A stretch of 9,339 nt of DNA from Deltaproteobacteria bacterium (GTDB lineage Bacteria > Desulfobacterota > Desulfobulbia > Desulfobulbales > Desulfobulbaceae): positions 1-9,339 of the forward strand of contig JAADIK010000149.1 of the NCBI GenBank assembly GCA_013151365.1, written 5' to 3'. The notes under the pieces are model-generated. The model was not told the DNA's origin and did not search any database. It was given only the letters and a program-made list of their open reading frames with translations. Made by a program: the position numbers and the translations under genes. Positions 1-6,288 of the stretch are shown here, one piece after another; within the stretch, counting starts at the first letter, position 1, and each line of letters starts with the position of its first letter.

Positions 1-329
1 GGAAAATCGATTACCTCCTGATCATCTCCGATCCTTCGGCCCGCGGCATCCTCACGGCCAGGCGGATCGCCGACATCACCAGGCCGCTGCAACTGCAGGT
101 GGAAAAGAAGGTCCTCATCGTCAACCGGGCGCCTGATCCCGTCCCGGCGCCGCTGCAGGCCAAAATCGATCAAGCCGTGGCCGAGGCCGATCTGCCGCTG
201 GGCGGCATCATTTCGGCAAGTGACGACCTGGTCAACCAGGAACTCAGTGGAGAATCGTACCTGAAGCTCCCGGCCGACAGCCGGGTCGTGCAGCAGGCGT
301 TCGCCATATTCGATACCATATTCGCCTGA
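1..329 (+). CDS. CooC-like nickel-insertion ATPase, 3' end only
   Basis: This is an open reading frame entering from the left edge (frame starting at base 3) and stopping at 329, giving about 108 residues. The visible part starts KIDYLLIISDPSARGILTARRI, which resembles the region after the central P-loop ATPase strand of CooC proteins (a DPS...G...TA..I pattern), followed by a VLIVNR strand and a late LPLGGIISASDDLVNQELSG segment like the 'P-D-xx-V' region of that family. CooC is a MinD/ParA-type ATPase that helps insert nickel into carbon monoxide dehydrogenase in the cytoplasm. The Walker A region and N-terminal half lie outside the window, so the assignment rests on the C-terminal half alone; another MinD-like ATPase is possible. 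The GTG at 99 is internal to this frame and need not be a start. It ends 12 bases before ftsE on the same strand, so the two may be co-transcribed although their jobs are unrelated. Confidence 0.72.
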   Translation, partial: KIDYLLIISDPSARGILTARRIADITRPLQLQVEKKVLIVNRAPDPVPAPLQAKIDQAVAEADLPLGGIISASDDLVNQELSGESYLKLPADSRVVQQAFAIFDTIFA

Positions 330-341
330 ACCCGGCCTGCC

Positions 342-1097
342 ATGAACTCTGCCAATAACGAATCCCGGATCATCGTCGACCTGGTCAAGGTGTCCAAAAC
401 CTATCACCCGGATATCCATGCCGTTTCAGATGTTTCCCTCAGCGTCAACCGGGGCGAGATCCTCTTCCTGACCGGCAGGAGCGGCGCCGGCAAGACGACC
501 ATTCTGCACCTGCTCAACCGGATCGAGAGCCCGGACAAGGGCGTGGTTGAAGTGGCCGGGCAGGACCTCGGCAAGCTGTCCCAGGGGAAGATGCAGAAGC
601 TGCGGCGCAGCATCGGGGTGGCTTACCAGGATTTCAAACTGTTGCCGGACCGCTCCGTGGCCCAGAACATCGCCATCGCCATGGAGGTTACCTATACGCG
701 CCCGTCAACCATCAGGACGAGGACCAAGGACATCCTGCAGCGCCTCGGGCTGGCGGACAAATACCATACCCCGACCGCCGAACTGTCCAGGGGGGAGCAG
801 CAACGCGTCGCCATCGCCCGGGCGGTTGCCGGCCGGCCGCAACTTATCCTGACCGACGAACCGACCGGCAACCTGGACCACGAAACAACAACCCTGGTCA
901 TGGATCTCCTGAGCCACTGCAATAAAAAGGGGGCAACGATCATCATTGCCACCCATGACGAATCGATCTATCGTCAGACCGACCACCGGGTCATCGAACT
1001 CCGGGCGGGCCGTATCGTCAACGGCAACCCGGTCCCGGACGACAGCCGACGTCATAATCCGGCAACGACCGAGGAGACCGATAATGCGGACACGTAA
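342..1097 (+). CDS. ftsE: Cell division ATP-binding protein FtsE
   Basis: A 251-residue ABC-type ATPase. Visible motifs are Walker A GRSGAGKT (residues 45-52), Q-loop Q96 in VAYQDFKLLPDRSV, signature LSRGEQQ (148-154), Walker B LILTDEP (168-174), a D-loop after it and the switch histidine H205 in IIATHDE. The YQDFKLL(P)DR run is typical of FtsE. With FtsX it forms the FtsEX complex at the division septum, where ATP hydrolysis is transmitted through the membrane to control a periplasmic murein-hydrolase activator. The last 25 or so residues (after VIELRAGRIV) are a hydrophilic tail beyond the usual FtsE end. The ATG at 342 has no strong Shine-Dalgarno sequence; homologues usually begin nearer the IIVDLVKVSK segment, so a few N-terminal residues are extra. 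It is followed by ftsX after only three bases, which supports the identification. Confidence 0.95.
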   Translation: MNSANNESRIIVDLVKVSKTYHPDIHAVSDVSLSVNRGEILFLTGRSGAGKTTILHLLNRIESPDKGVVEVAGQDLGKLSQGKMQKLRRSIGVAYQDFKLLPDRSVAQNIAIAMEVTYTRPSTIRTRTKDILQRLGLADKYHTPTAELSRGEQQRVAIARAVAGRPQLILTDEPTGNLDHETTTLVMDLLSHCNKKGATIIIATHDESIYRQTDHRVIELRAGRIVNGNPVPDDSRRHNPATTEETDNADT

Positions 1098-1100
1098 ACA

Positions 1101-1991
1101 ATGCTGAACTTTATCTCTGCCGTCTTTTCCCATACTCTCCGGAACATCTTCCAGACCTGGAGCTCGCAGCTGCTGACCGTGCTGACGATTATCCTGTCGG
1201 TACTCATCTTTTCCTTTTTTTACCTGCTGTACACCAATGTCCTCCATGTCAGCCGCCTGCTTGACAACAATCTCCGGCTCATCGTCTATCTTAACGACGA
1301 GCCGGGCAAGGCGATGCAGGAAGAATACCGGGACAAGATCCTTAAATTCGACACGGTCGAGAAAATTGTATTCGTCTCGAGAAAAGAGGCCTTCAAGCGC
1401 TTTGCCAGGCAGCTGAAGGAAAACCGGGACGTGCTGAAGGATATGCCGACCGATTTCCTGCCGCCCTCCATCGAGATCTACCCGGTTCATTCCCTGGACG
1501 CCCTGACCCGGATCAAGCGTTTTTCAGACTATCTCGAAACCCTGCCCGGCGTCCTCAAGGTCCAGTACGGCAGGGAATGGGTTGCGCGTTTCTACAGCTT
1601 CGTCAAGCTCCTGCGGATCGTGGTCGTCCTCTCCGGGGTGTTGCTCATCCTGACAACGACCTTCGTGGTCGGCCATACCATCAGGCTGACCCTGCTGAGC
1701 CGGCAAAGAGAGCTGGAACTGCTGCGCCTGGTCGGCGCCAGCAACAATTATATCCGCATGCCGTTTTTCCTTGAAGGCGCGCTGCAGGGACTGGTAGGCT
1801 CGGCGGGCGGGATCGCCGCCCTTTATCTCCTGTTCAACTGGATATCTCTGCGTTTCGCCGTCTCTTCCACCTCTTTTTTGCCGCAGTTTACCTTCTTTTC
1901 GCTGCCGGTCATTGTCGCCATTATCGCCATCTCCACCCTGCTCTGCGGCTTCGGCAGTTTTTCCTCGACCAGGAAAGCCCTTCGTCTATGA
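1101..1991 (+). CDS. ftsX: Cell division membrane protein FtsX
   Basis: A 296-residue inner-membrane permease-like partner of FtsE. Four membrane segments are visible at about residues 24-45, 170-191, 222-247 and 266-285. Between the first two is a periplasmic domain (about 46-165), the part that in this family contacts the murein-hydrolase activator. The cytoplasmic segment ELELLRLVGASNNYIRMPF (204-222) between the second and third helices matches the conserved FtsX/MacB-type region expected to contact the ATPase. The N-terminal cytoplasmic stretch is short, as in most non-enteric FtsX proteins. The start lies three bases after the ftsE stop. The stop overlaps the start of the envC-like gene in an ATGA, so translation of the three genes is probably coupled. 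Length and topology are normal for the family. Confidence 0.94.
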   Translation: MLNFISAVFSHTLRNIFQTWSSQLLTVLTIILSVLIFSFFYLLYTNVLHVSRLLDNNLRLIVYLNDEPGKAMQEEYRDKILKFDTVEKIVFVSRKEAFKRFARQLKENRDVLKDMPTDFLPPSIEIYPVHSLDALTRIKRFSDYLETLPGVLKVQYGREWVARFYSFVKLLRIVVVLSGVLLILTTTFVVGHTIRLTLLSRQRELELLRLVGASNNYIRMPFFLEGALQGLVGSAGGIAALYLLFNWISLRFAVSSTSFLPQFTFFSLPVIVAIIAISTLLCGFGSFSSTRKALRL

Positions 1992-3250
1992 GTCGTGCAG
2001 CCCTTTTGAAACGCCTGGTCCTGCCCGGACTGGTGCTGCTTTTAAGCCTTGCGGTCTGGCACCGGGCGCAAAGCGCGGAGGACACCATATCGGCCGGGGC
2101 GACCGGCCAACCCCTTGAACAACGCTACCGGGGCGACATAAAAAGACTGCACCTGGGAATACAGAGCCATCTCGATAAACTGCAAAAAAGCGGGGAACAG
2201 GAGTTCAGCCTGCTTGGCGAGCTGGAACATATCGCCACGAAATTGAACCTGGAGAAAATCAAGCTCAACGTCATGGAGGAGAATCTCCGGACCCAGGAAC
2301 AACAACTGGCCGAGAAAGACCGGGACCTTGCCCTGGCGGCCAAGGCCAAGGAAAAGGCCCGCCTCCACCTGGAAAAACGTCTGCGGGCCTTTTATCTCGT
2401 GGGCGAAACAGGTTTTCTAAATGTCGCCTTTTCCGCCAAAAAACTGCCGGAACTCCTGCTGTTTAACGATGCCTTCCGGAGAATGCTGGAGTATGATCAT
2501 GAAATTATCCTCCGGTACCGGAAGGCCATTGTGCGGTTGCAGCGGGCAAGAGAGGCGCAGGCGCTTGAAAAAACGGTGCTCGAGAATTTTATCGCCCGGA
2601 CGGTCCGGGAGCGGAAAACCCTGGCCGACCTGCGGGGAGCAAAAAAACAACTGCTCACCATGGTCAGGACCAGGAAAGGGCTGTACGAACAGGCGCTTCG
2701 AGAGATGCAGAAGGCCGAGACCAATCTGACCCGGTCCCTGACCCGCCTGGAGGTGTGGCGGAAAAACAAGGCCAAGGGATTTGTCCGCAACAAGGGGCGC
2801 CTGCTGCCGCCGGTAACCGGCCGCCTGGTCGTCCGTTTCGGGGCGGCGCGGGGCGGGGTGTCAGGCGGCGGCAATATGGCACAGGGGATCACCATCGCGA
2901 CAAAAGACGATGCTCCGGTCCGGGCCATTTTTGCCGGGAAGGTCATCTTTACCGGCTACAAGCTGGGATACGGCAACATGGTCATCATCGATCACGGCCT
3001 CCGGTATGTCTCGGTCACGGCCCGGATGGAGAAAATTACCGTAAAAGAGGGACAAAGCGTGCAACAGGGCGAGATCATCGGCACAACCGGCGATATCGCC
3101 ACCCTTTTCGCCAAGGGGCTTTACTTTGAAATCAGACATAACCTGGAGCCGCTCAATCCCCTGGAGTGGTTCAGCAAAAAAGGAATCTCCGAGATCGAAA
3201 CCGGGTTGCCGCCCGACAAGGCGGGGGAAGACGCAATGCGGCCCCTGTGA
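1988..3250 (+). CDS. envC: EnvC-like murein hydrolase activator, coiled coil plus degenerate LytM domain
   Basis: A 420-residue exported protein. Residues 7-29 are a hydrophobic signal or anchor segment (LVLPGLVLLLSLAVW). Residues about 45-260 are rich in E, K, Q, L and R with the heptad character of long coiled coils. Residues about 272-397 form an M23/LytM fold (PPVTGRL, then VRAIFAGKVIFTGYKLGYGNMVIIDHG, then EGQSVQQGEIIGTTGD). The usual metal ligands are absent: the HxxxD site reads AQGITIAT (298-305), the YAHL site reads VTARM and the final HLHFE reads GLYFEIR (377-383). This is the pattern of EnvC-type proteins, which activate N-acetylmuramoyl amidases rather than cut peptidoglycan. Placement directly after ftsEX, with a four-base ATGA overlap, fits an activator recruited by FtsX in the periplasm. 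The substrate amidase is not in the window. The symbol is by family and context, since overall identity to enteric EnvC is probably low. Confidence 0.85.
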   Translation: MSRAALLKRLVLPGLVLLLSLAVWHRAQSAEDTISAGATGQPLEQRYRGDIKRLHLGIQSHLDKLQKSGEQEFSLLGELEHIATKLNLEKIKLNVMEENLRTQEQQLAEKDRDLALAAKAKEKARLHLEKRLRAFYLVGETGFLNVAFSAKKLPELLLFNDAFRRMLEYDHEIILRYRKAIVRLQRAREAQALEKTVLENFIARTVRERKTLADLRGAKKQLLTMVRTRKGLYEQALREMQKAETNLTRSLTRLEVWRKNKAKGFVRNKGRLLPPVTGRLVVRFGAARGGVSGGGNMAQGITIATKDDAPVRAIFAGKVIFTGYKLGYGNMVIIDHGLRYVSVTARMEKITVKEGQSVQQGEIIGTTGDIATLFAKGLYFEIRHNLEPLNPLEWFSKKGISEIETGLPPDKAGEDAMRPL

Positions 3251-3348
3251 AAGAAACAAGGTCTCTGGGGATGTAAAACACAGTTGCTGAATTCCTGTGA
3301 TAGAAAACAAAAAAATGATCATGTTTTATTTATGTAAACCAGTAGGTT

Positions 3349-3408
3349 GTTTAGGCTGAAGGCTATTAGCCCTACCCTAACAGCCTAACTGTCTACAGCC
3401 TGAAAACA
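3349..3408. repeat. Alternative inverted repeat built on AGGCTG/CAGCCT
   Basis: GTTTAGGCTG at 3349-3358 can pair with CAGCCTAAC at 3381-3389 (one bulged T), or, extended one base left as TGTTTAGGCTG, with CAGCCTGAAAACA at 3396-3408. The two right-hand arms compete for one left arm. A small GGCTATTAGCC stem lies inside. There is no U-run, so it is not a standard terminator. It may be a dispersed intergenic repeat; that is inference. Confidence 0.4.
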
Positions 3409-3480
3409 GATACGCCGGAAGCTGATTTGGGTTGTGGGCATCGCCAGCCTTGGTGCCTCTATGCCGCACGTTATGAGCGT

Positions 3481-3527
3481 GTGCAGGTAAGCGCGCCGGC
3501 GCGACTCCGGCTGGGGCGCGGCTGCAC
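3481..3527. repeat. GC-rich imperfect hairpin upstream of ctpA
   Basis: GTGCAG (3481-3486) pairs with CTGCAC (3522-3527), and inside it GCCGG (3495-3499) pairs with CCGGC (3507-3511) around a 7-base loop; GCGC blocks on both sides can add pairs. The perfect palindrome CGCGCCGGCGCG falls in the left half. It is followed by TCTTACAAAAAAA, not a T-run, so intrinsic termination on the plus strand is unlikely. The role is unknown; a REP-like element or a leader structure is possible. Confidence 0.4.
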
Positions 3528-3667
3528 TCTTACAAAAAAACATTATGAAATCGGAACATAATCTGATATGACTTTTCTGTCGGCTTGTTCTCATAAAGTA
3601 GTCATAACCTCAAGACACAAAATATAGCAAAATCCCTTCGACACCATTAACGAGCACGGATTATTCC

Positions 3668-4984
3668 ATGAAAAAAATTGTCGTTTTTCTGCTTGCCTTT
3701 CTGTTTCTGTGTGCGCCCGCAATCCAGGCCAAGAATGAATCCGGGAACCAGGAAACCTATGAAAACCTCGAGCTGTTTTCCAACGTCCTGACCCTGTTGC
3801 AGCAGCACTATGTGGACAAGATCGACACCCACAAGGTCATCATCGGCGCCATCAACGGCATGCTCATCTCCCTGGACCCGCACTCCTCCTACATGGACCC
3901 TGAAGACTTCAAGGAACTCCAGGAAGAGACCCAGGGCAGCTTCAGCGGCATCGGCATCGAAATCACCATCCGCGATGGCATGTTGTCAGTTGTCTCTCCC
4001 ATCGAGGACACCCCGGCTTACCGGGCCGGTCTCAAGGCCGGCGACCAGATCGTCCGCATCAACGGGGAGCTGACCAAGGACATGCCGCTCATGAACGCGG
4101 TCAAGAAGCTCCGGGGCAAAAAAGGCTCCAAGGTGACCATTACCGTCTACCGCCGGAGTTGGGCCGAGCCCAGGGATATCACCCTGGTGCGCGAGGAAAT
4201 CCCCCTGCACAGCGTCAAGACGATGATGATCGAACCGGGAATGGCCTACATCAGGATTACCAACTTTCAGTCAAACACCACCCGCGATTTCATCAAGGCC
4301 CTGCGCAAGGACGGGAAAAAGCAGCCGATTACCGGCCTGATCCTTGATCTGCGCAACAATCCCGGCGGGCTTCTCGACCAAGCGGTCAAAATATCGGACG
4401 TCTTTATCTCCAGGGGCGTGATCGTCTCCACCCGCGGCCGGACCAAGGACCAGAATATGATTTTCAAAGCGCACAAGGACGGGGATCGTTATAAATTCCC
4501 CATGATCGTCCTGGTCAACGGCGGTTCCGCCAGCGCTTCGGAGATTGTCGCCGGGGCGCTGAAGGACCATGGCCGGGCCATCGTGGTCGGCACGGTCACC
4601 TTCGGCAAGGGCTCGGTCCAGACCATTATCCCGATGCCCAACGGCGCCGGGCTCCGCCTGACCACGGCGCGTTATTACACGCCGAACGGTTCTTCCATCC
4701 AGGCAACCGGCATCAAGCCCGACATTGTCGTCCCCTATATTCCGCCGGCCGCCGAACCGGTCGTGAACAATAACGGTTACCAGCCCCTCAGGGAAAAAGA
4801 CCTGCCCCATCATTTTAAGAATGAGAAACGGAAAAAGACCCCGGCCCGGCGGAAAAAAGAGAAAAACAGCGACCGGGAAATGGTCGCCAAGCGACTGCGG
4901 AAAGATAATCAGTTGCGCACGGCGGTCGTTATTCTGAAAAGCCTGCAGGTCGCGGACAAAAACCGGCAACTGGAAAAGAAATAA
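3668..4984 (+). CDS. ctpA: C-terminal processing protease CtpA (S41 family)
   Basis: A 438-residue secreted serine protease. Residues 1-21 are a signal peptide (KK, hydrophobic core VVFLLAFLFL, likely cut after AIQA). A helical region with LDPHSSYMDPEDF (69-81) precedes a PDZ domain (about 95-165, with GIGIEI and AYRAGLKAGDQIVRING). The S41 core includes ILDLRNNPGGLL (225-236), NGGSASASEIVAGALKD (284-300) and TFGKGSVQ (311-318). By alignment with tail-specific proteases the catalytic Ser-Lys pair is S289 and K314, 25 residues apart as in E. coli Tsp and plant D1 protease. Such enzymes trim or degrade periplasmic proteins from their C-termini, including cell-wall hydrolases and their regulators in several bacteria. 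After the core there is a lysine- and arginine-rich tail (about 385-438). It lies downstream of ftsEX-envC, as in many Desulfobacterota and Gram-positives, but a 417-base gap suggests its own promoter. The ATG at 3668 fits the signal peptide. Confidence 0.95.
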   Translation: MKKIVVFLLAFLFLCAPAIQAKNESGNQETYENLELFSNVLTLLQQHYVDKIDTHKVIIGAINGMLISLDPHSSYMDPEDFKELQEETQGSFSGIGIEITIRDGMLSVVSPIEDTPAYRAGLKAGDQIVRINGELTKDMPLMNAVKKLRGKKGSKVTITVYRRSWAEPRDITLVREEIPLHSVKTMMIEPGMAYIRITNFQSNTTRDFIKALRKDGKKQPITGLILDLRNNPGGLLDQAVKISDVFISRGVIVSTRGRTKDQNMIFKAHKDGDRYKFPMIVLVNGGSASASEIVAGALKDHGRAIVVGTVTFGKGSVQTIIPMPNGAGLRLTTARYYTPNGSSIQATGIKPDIVVPYIPPAAEPVVNNNGYQPLREKDLPHHFKNEKRKKTPARRKKEKNSDREMVAKRLRKDNQLRTAVVILKSLQVADKNRQLEKK

Positions 4985-5002
4985 TACCGGGGCCGGGCCG
5001 CC

Positions 5003-5030
5003 GCTCCCGGCAGCCGTTGCGGCCGGGAGC
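5003..5030. terminator. Stem-loop between convergent ctpA and era
   Basis: GCTCCCGGC (5003-5011) and GCCGGGAGC (5022-5030) form a perfect 9-bp stem with a 10-base loop. It sits 18 bases after the ctpA stop and one base beyond the era stop, a place where a shared bidirectional terminator is expected. No T-run follows on either strand, so it may instead stabilise 3' ends or act with Rho. Confidence 0.5.
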
Positions 5031-5031
5031 C

Positions 5032-5976
5032 CTACATGCCCAGTTCCCGGAGAATCCGCTCGTTCCGGGTCCATTTCTTTTTGACCTTGACCCAGAGTTT
5101 CAGCACCACCTTGCAGTCCAGGAGTTCCTCGAGATCAGGGACGGCGCTCTTCCTGATCTCGCCCAGCATCCGTCCCTGCCGGCCGATGATAATCCCCTTC
5201 TGCGATCCCTGTTCCACCATGATCGTGGCGTGGATGATCACGGGCCGGCCTTCTTCCTCCGGTTCCTGAAAGCTGTCGATGAGCACCGCCGTTGAATAGG
5301 GCACCTCCTCGCGGGTGAGGAGGAAGACCTTTTCCCGGATTATTTCGGCGGCGATAAACCGCTGCCCGGCATCGGTCGGGACATCGTCGGGATAATACTG
5401 CGGCCCCTCGGGCAGAAACCGCAGCAGTTCACTGATCAGGATATCGGTCCCCTCGCCCTTCAGGGCCGAGATCGGCACCACGGACGCAAAGGGATGCAGG
5501 CCGCCGTACCAGTCCATGATGGGCAGCAACTTATTCTTTTCCAGCAAATCCACCTTGTTCAGGGCAAGAACGACGGGACAGCGGAGCTGCTCCAGGTAGC
5601 CGCGGTACTCCTGCCGGCGCCGTTCCAGTCGCGCCGGGGCCGGGGAGGAGGCATCGGCCAGGAACAGGACCACATCGGCCTCGGCCAGGGTATCCATGGC
5701 GATGCGGACCATCTCCCGGTTCAGCAGCTCGCGGGGCTTGTGCAGCCCGGGGGTGTCGAGGAACATGATCTGGTATGATTCGCCGGTCACGATGCCGAGA
5801 ATACGGTTCCTGGTGGTCTGCGGCCTGGGGGTGACGATGGCGATCTTCTGGCCGAGAAAATAGTTAAGCAACGTTGACTTGCCGGCATTGGGCGGGCCGA
5901 CAATGGCCACCACGCCGGAGCGATACGAGCCGCCCTCTTCCGGTGGCTGAAAAGGAATTGTCTGCTGATCACTCAC
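5032..5976 (-). CDS. era: GTPase Era, ribosome 30S assembly factor
   Basis: A 314-residue protein with the complete Era architecture. The GTPase domain shows G1 GPPNAGKST (27-35), G2 around PQTTRNR (52-58), G3 DTPG (74-77), G4 NKVD (140-143) and G5 SALKG (170-174). The C-terminal half carries a KH domain with GSQKGIIIGRQGRMLGEI (257-274). Era binds the 3' end of 16S rRNA and guides maturation of the small ribosomal subunit in the cytoplasm, partly attached to the membrane. The second position of G1 is P where enteric Era has R (GRPNVGKST). The start is a GTG at 5976-5974 preceded by GGGAAG at a suitable distance; residues 1-19 are a short extra N-terminal leader. The gene converges on ctpA and diverges from the exoribonuclease gene. 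Both flanking products touch RNA, but no operon is implied. Confidence 0.97.
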   Translation of the reverse strand: MSDQQTIPFQPPEEGGSYRSGVVAIVGPPNAGKSTLLNYFLGQKIAIVTPRPQTTRNRILGIVTGESYQIMFLDTPGLHKPRELLNREMVRIAMDTLAEADVVLFLADASSPAPARLERRRQEYRGYLEQLRCPVVLALNKVDLLEKNKLLPIMDWYGGLHPFASVVPISALKGEGTDILISELLRFLPEGPQYYPDDVPTDAGQRFIAAEIIREKVFLLTREEVPYSTAVLIDSFQEPEEEGRPVIIHATIMVEQGSQKGIIIGRQGRMLGEIRKSAVPDLEELLDCKVVLKLWVKVKKKWTRNERILRELGM

Positions 5977-6009
5977 GGATATCTTCCCAGGAAAATAATG
6001 ACAAAATTC

Positions 6010-6015
6010 AGTATA
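6010..6015 (-). promoter_or_regulatory. Candidate -10 box for era
   Basis: On the minus strand this reads TATACT, one mismatch from TATAAT. Transcription from it would begin near 6003 and give a leader of roughly 27 bases before the GTG. No good -35 is seen; the -35 position falls at about 6033-6038, immediately beside the repeat element, so insertion there could have replaced the original -35. Confidence 0.35.
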
Positions 6016-6033
6016 CCTGCTACAGATCGGTAA

Positions 6034-6042
6034 CTTACCATG
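6034..6042 (+). repeat. Left 9-bp direct repeat flanking repeat copy 1
   Basis: CTTACCATG occurs here and exactly again at 6200-6208. The similarity extends left: CGGTAACTTACCATG (6028-6042) against CGGTTACCTTACCATG (6193-6208), one gap and one mismatch. The position at the two outer edges of the palindrome-plus-flank unit suggests a target-site duplication. The last bases (TG) overlap the start of the left arm. Confidence 0.4.
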
Positions 6043-6150
6043 TAAGCCGTCACAGGCACCACAGATTTACGTAGTCGCTTCCGTTCGTAATAACCCCTCT
6101 ATGCGGGCGGAAGTGACCGCGTGAAGAGGGGGCGCCTGTGGCGGCTTACA
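6041..6150 (+). repeat. Nested palindromic element, copy 1 core (110 nt)
   Basis: Outer arms TGTAAGCCGTCACAGGCACC (6041-6060) and the complement at 6131-6150 match at 18 of 20 positions. Inside, after an 8-by-8 internal loop, ACGTAGTCGCTTCCGTTCG (6069-6087) pairs with 6104-6122; allowing G-U pairs only one of 19 positions fails. The loop is 16 nt (6088-6103). The core aligns without gaps to 8394-8503 in the same orientation, 96 of 110 identical. It lies between divergent era and the exoribonuclease gene. It has the look of a REP or MITE; no transposase is in the window. Confidence 0.85.
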
Positions 6151-6193
6151 GGTTGGATGTAAGGAATAGCGTAGAGTTTCACACCCTGTGGCC
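6151..6193 (-). repeat. Companion flank of the palindromic element, copy 1
   Basis: These 43 bases, read on the minus strand, match 8351-8393 read on the plus strand at 36 of 43 positions, most differences being transitions. The outer end (minus-strand GTAACCGGCCACAGG, 6185-6199) resembles the arm motif GTAAGCCGTCACAGG at 12 of 15 positions, so the palindrome-plus-flank unit itself has terminal inverted repeats. Here the flank is to the right of the core; in copy 2 it is to the left. Confidence 0.8.
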
Positions 6194-6199
6194 GGTTAC

Positions 6200-6208
6200 C
6201 TTACCATG
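6200..6208 (+). repeat. Right 9-bp direct repeat flanking repeat copy 1
   Basis: Exact second occurrence of CTTACCATG (first at 6034-6042), directly after the outer end of the companion flank. Together the pair brackets about 157 bases and is consistent with a duplicated insertion site. Confidence 0.4.
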
Positions 6209-6256
6209 ACCCGACAACTCTGCAATGTGTTTTACCTTTTAGGGGCAAACTCAATA

Positions 6257-6275
6257 CTACCCCCTCCGGGGGTGG
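6257..6275 (+). promoter_or_regulatory. Short GC hairpin covering the ribosome-binding region of the exoribonuclease gene
   Basis: CTACCCCC (6257-6264) pairs with GGGGGTGG (6268-6275) around a TCC loop: eight pairs including one T-G. The right arm overlaps the only G-rich sequence upstream of the ATG at 6289, so the stem could hide the ribosome-binding site. There is no T-run right after it, though ATTTATTATAAT follows. Function is inferred, not shown. Confidence 0.45.
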
Positions 6276-6288
6276 GATTTATTATAAT

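Larger units (their letters stand above)
3251..3667. other. 417-base non-coding stretch between envC-like gene and ctpA
   Basis: No convincing gene is seen on either strand; a 69-codon minus-strand frame here lacks coding character. The stretch is a mosaic: AT-rich at 3260-3345, a segment with repeated AGGCTG/CAGCCT words at 3349-3408, a GC-rich island at about 3440-3530 holding a hairpin, then AT-rich again to ctpA. The last 130 bases are where a ctpA promoter would be expected. The best pair I can find is weak: TAGTCA at 3599-3604 and TATAGC at 3623-3628, spaced by 18. Only a poor ribosome-binding sequence (CACGGA) precedes the ctpA ATG. No T-run terminator follows envC. Confidence 0.6.
5977..6288. 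other. 312-base divergent intergenic region (era / RNB gene) occupied by a repeat element
   Basis: No gene is visible. About 30-60 bases next to era would hold its promoter. From 6034 to 6208 the space is taken by a structured element with flanking direct repeats, and 6209-6288 is the leader of the exoribonuclease gene. A possible promoter for the latter is TTTACC (6231-6236) and AATACT (6253-6258), spacing 16, each 4 of 6 to consensus. Both divergent promoters are therefore squeezed to the outer edges of the element. Confidence 0.55.

Noticed and set aside
705..1490. 261-codon open frame on the minus strand
   Set aside because: It lies wholly opposite ftsE and ftsX, both with clear family motifs; its translation has no recognisable domain.
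3349..3389. GTTTAGGC ... GCCTAAC resembling integron attC core sites
   Set aside because: attC sites run RYYYAAC first and GTTRRRY last; here the order is reversed, the span is only 41 bases, and no cassette or integrase is present.
3385..3594. 69-codon minus-strand frame in the gap before ctpA
   Set aside because: No ribosome-binding sequence or domain is apparent, and it runs across hairpins and composition changes.
3273..6235. GTAAAACACAGTTGC at 3273-3287 resembles the reverse complement of 6222-6235
   Set aside because: Fourteen bases with a gap and no extension on either side; too short to separate from chance.
6283..6288. Perfect TATAAT just before the exoribonuclease ATG
   Set aside because: Transcription from it would start inside the coding sequence, and the -35 position is a C-run; chance in an AT-rich leader is more likely.
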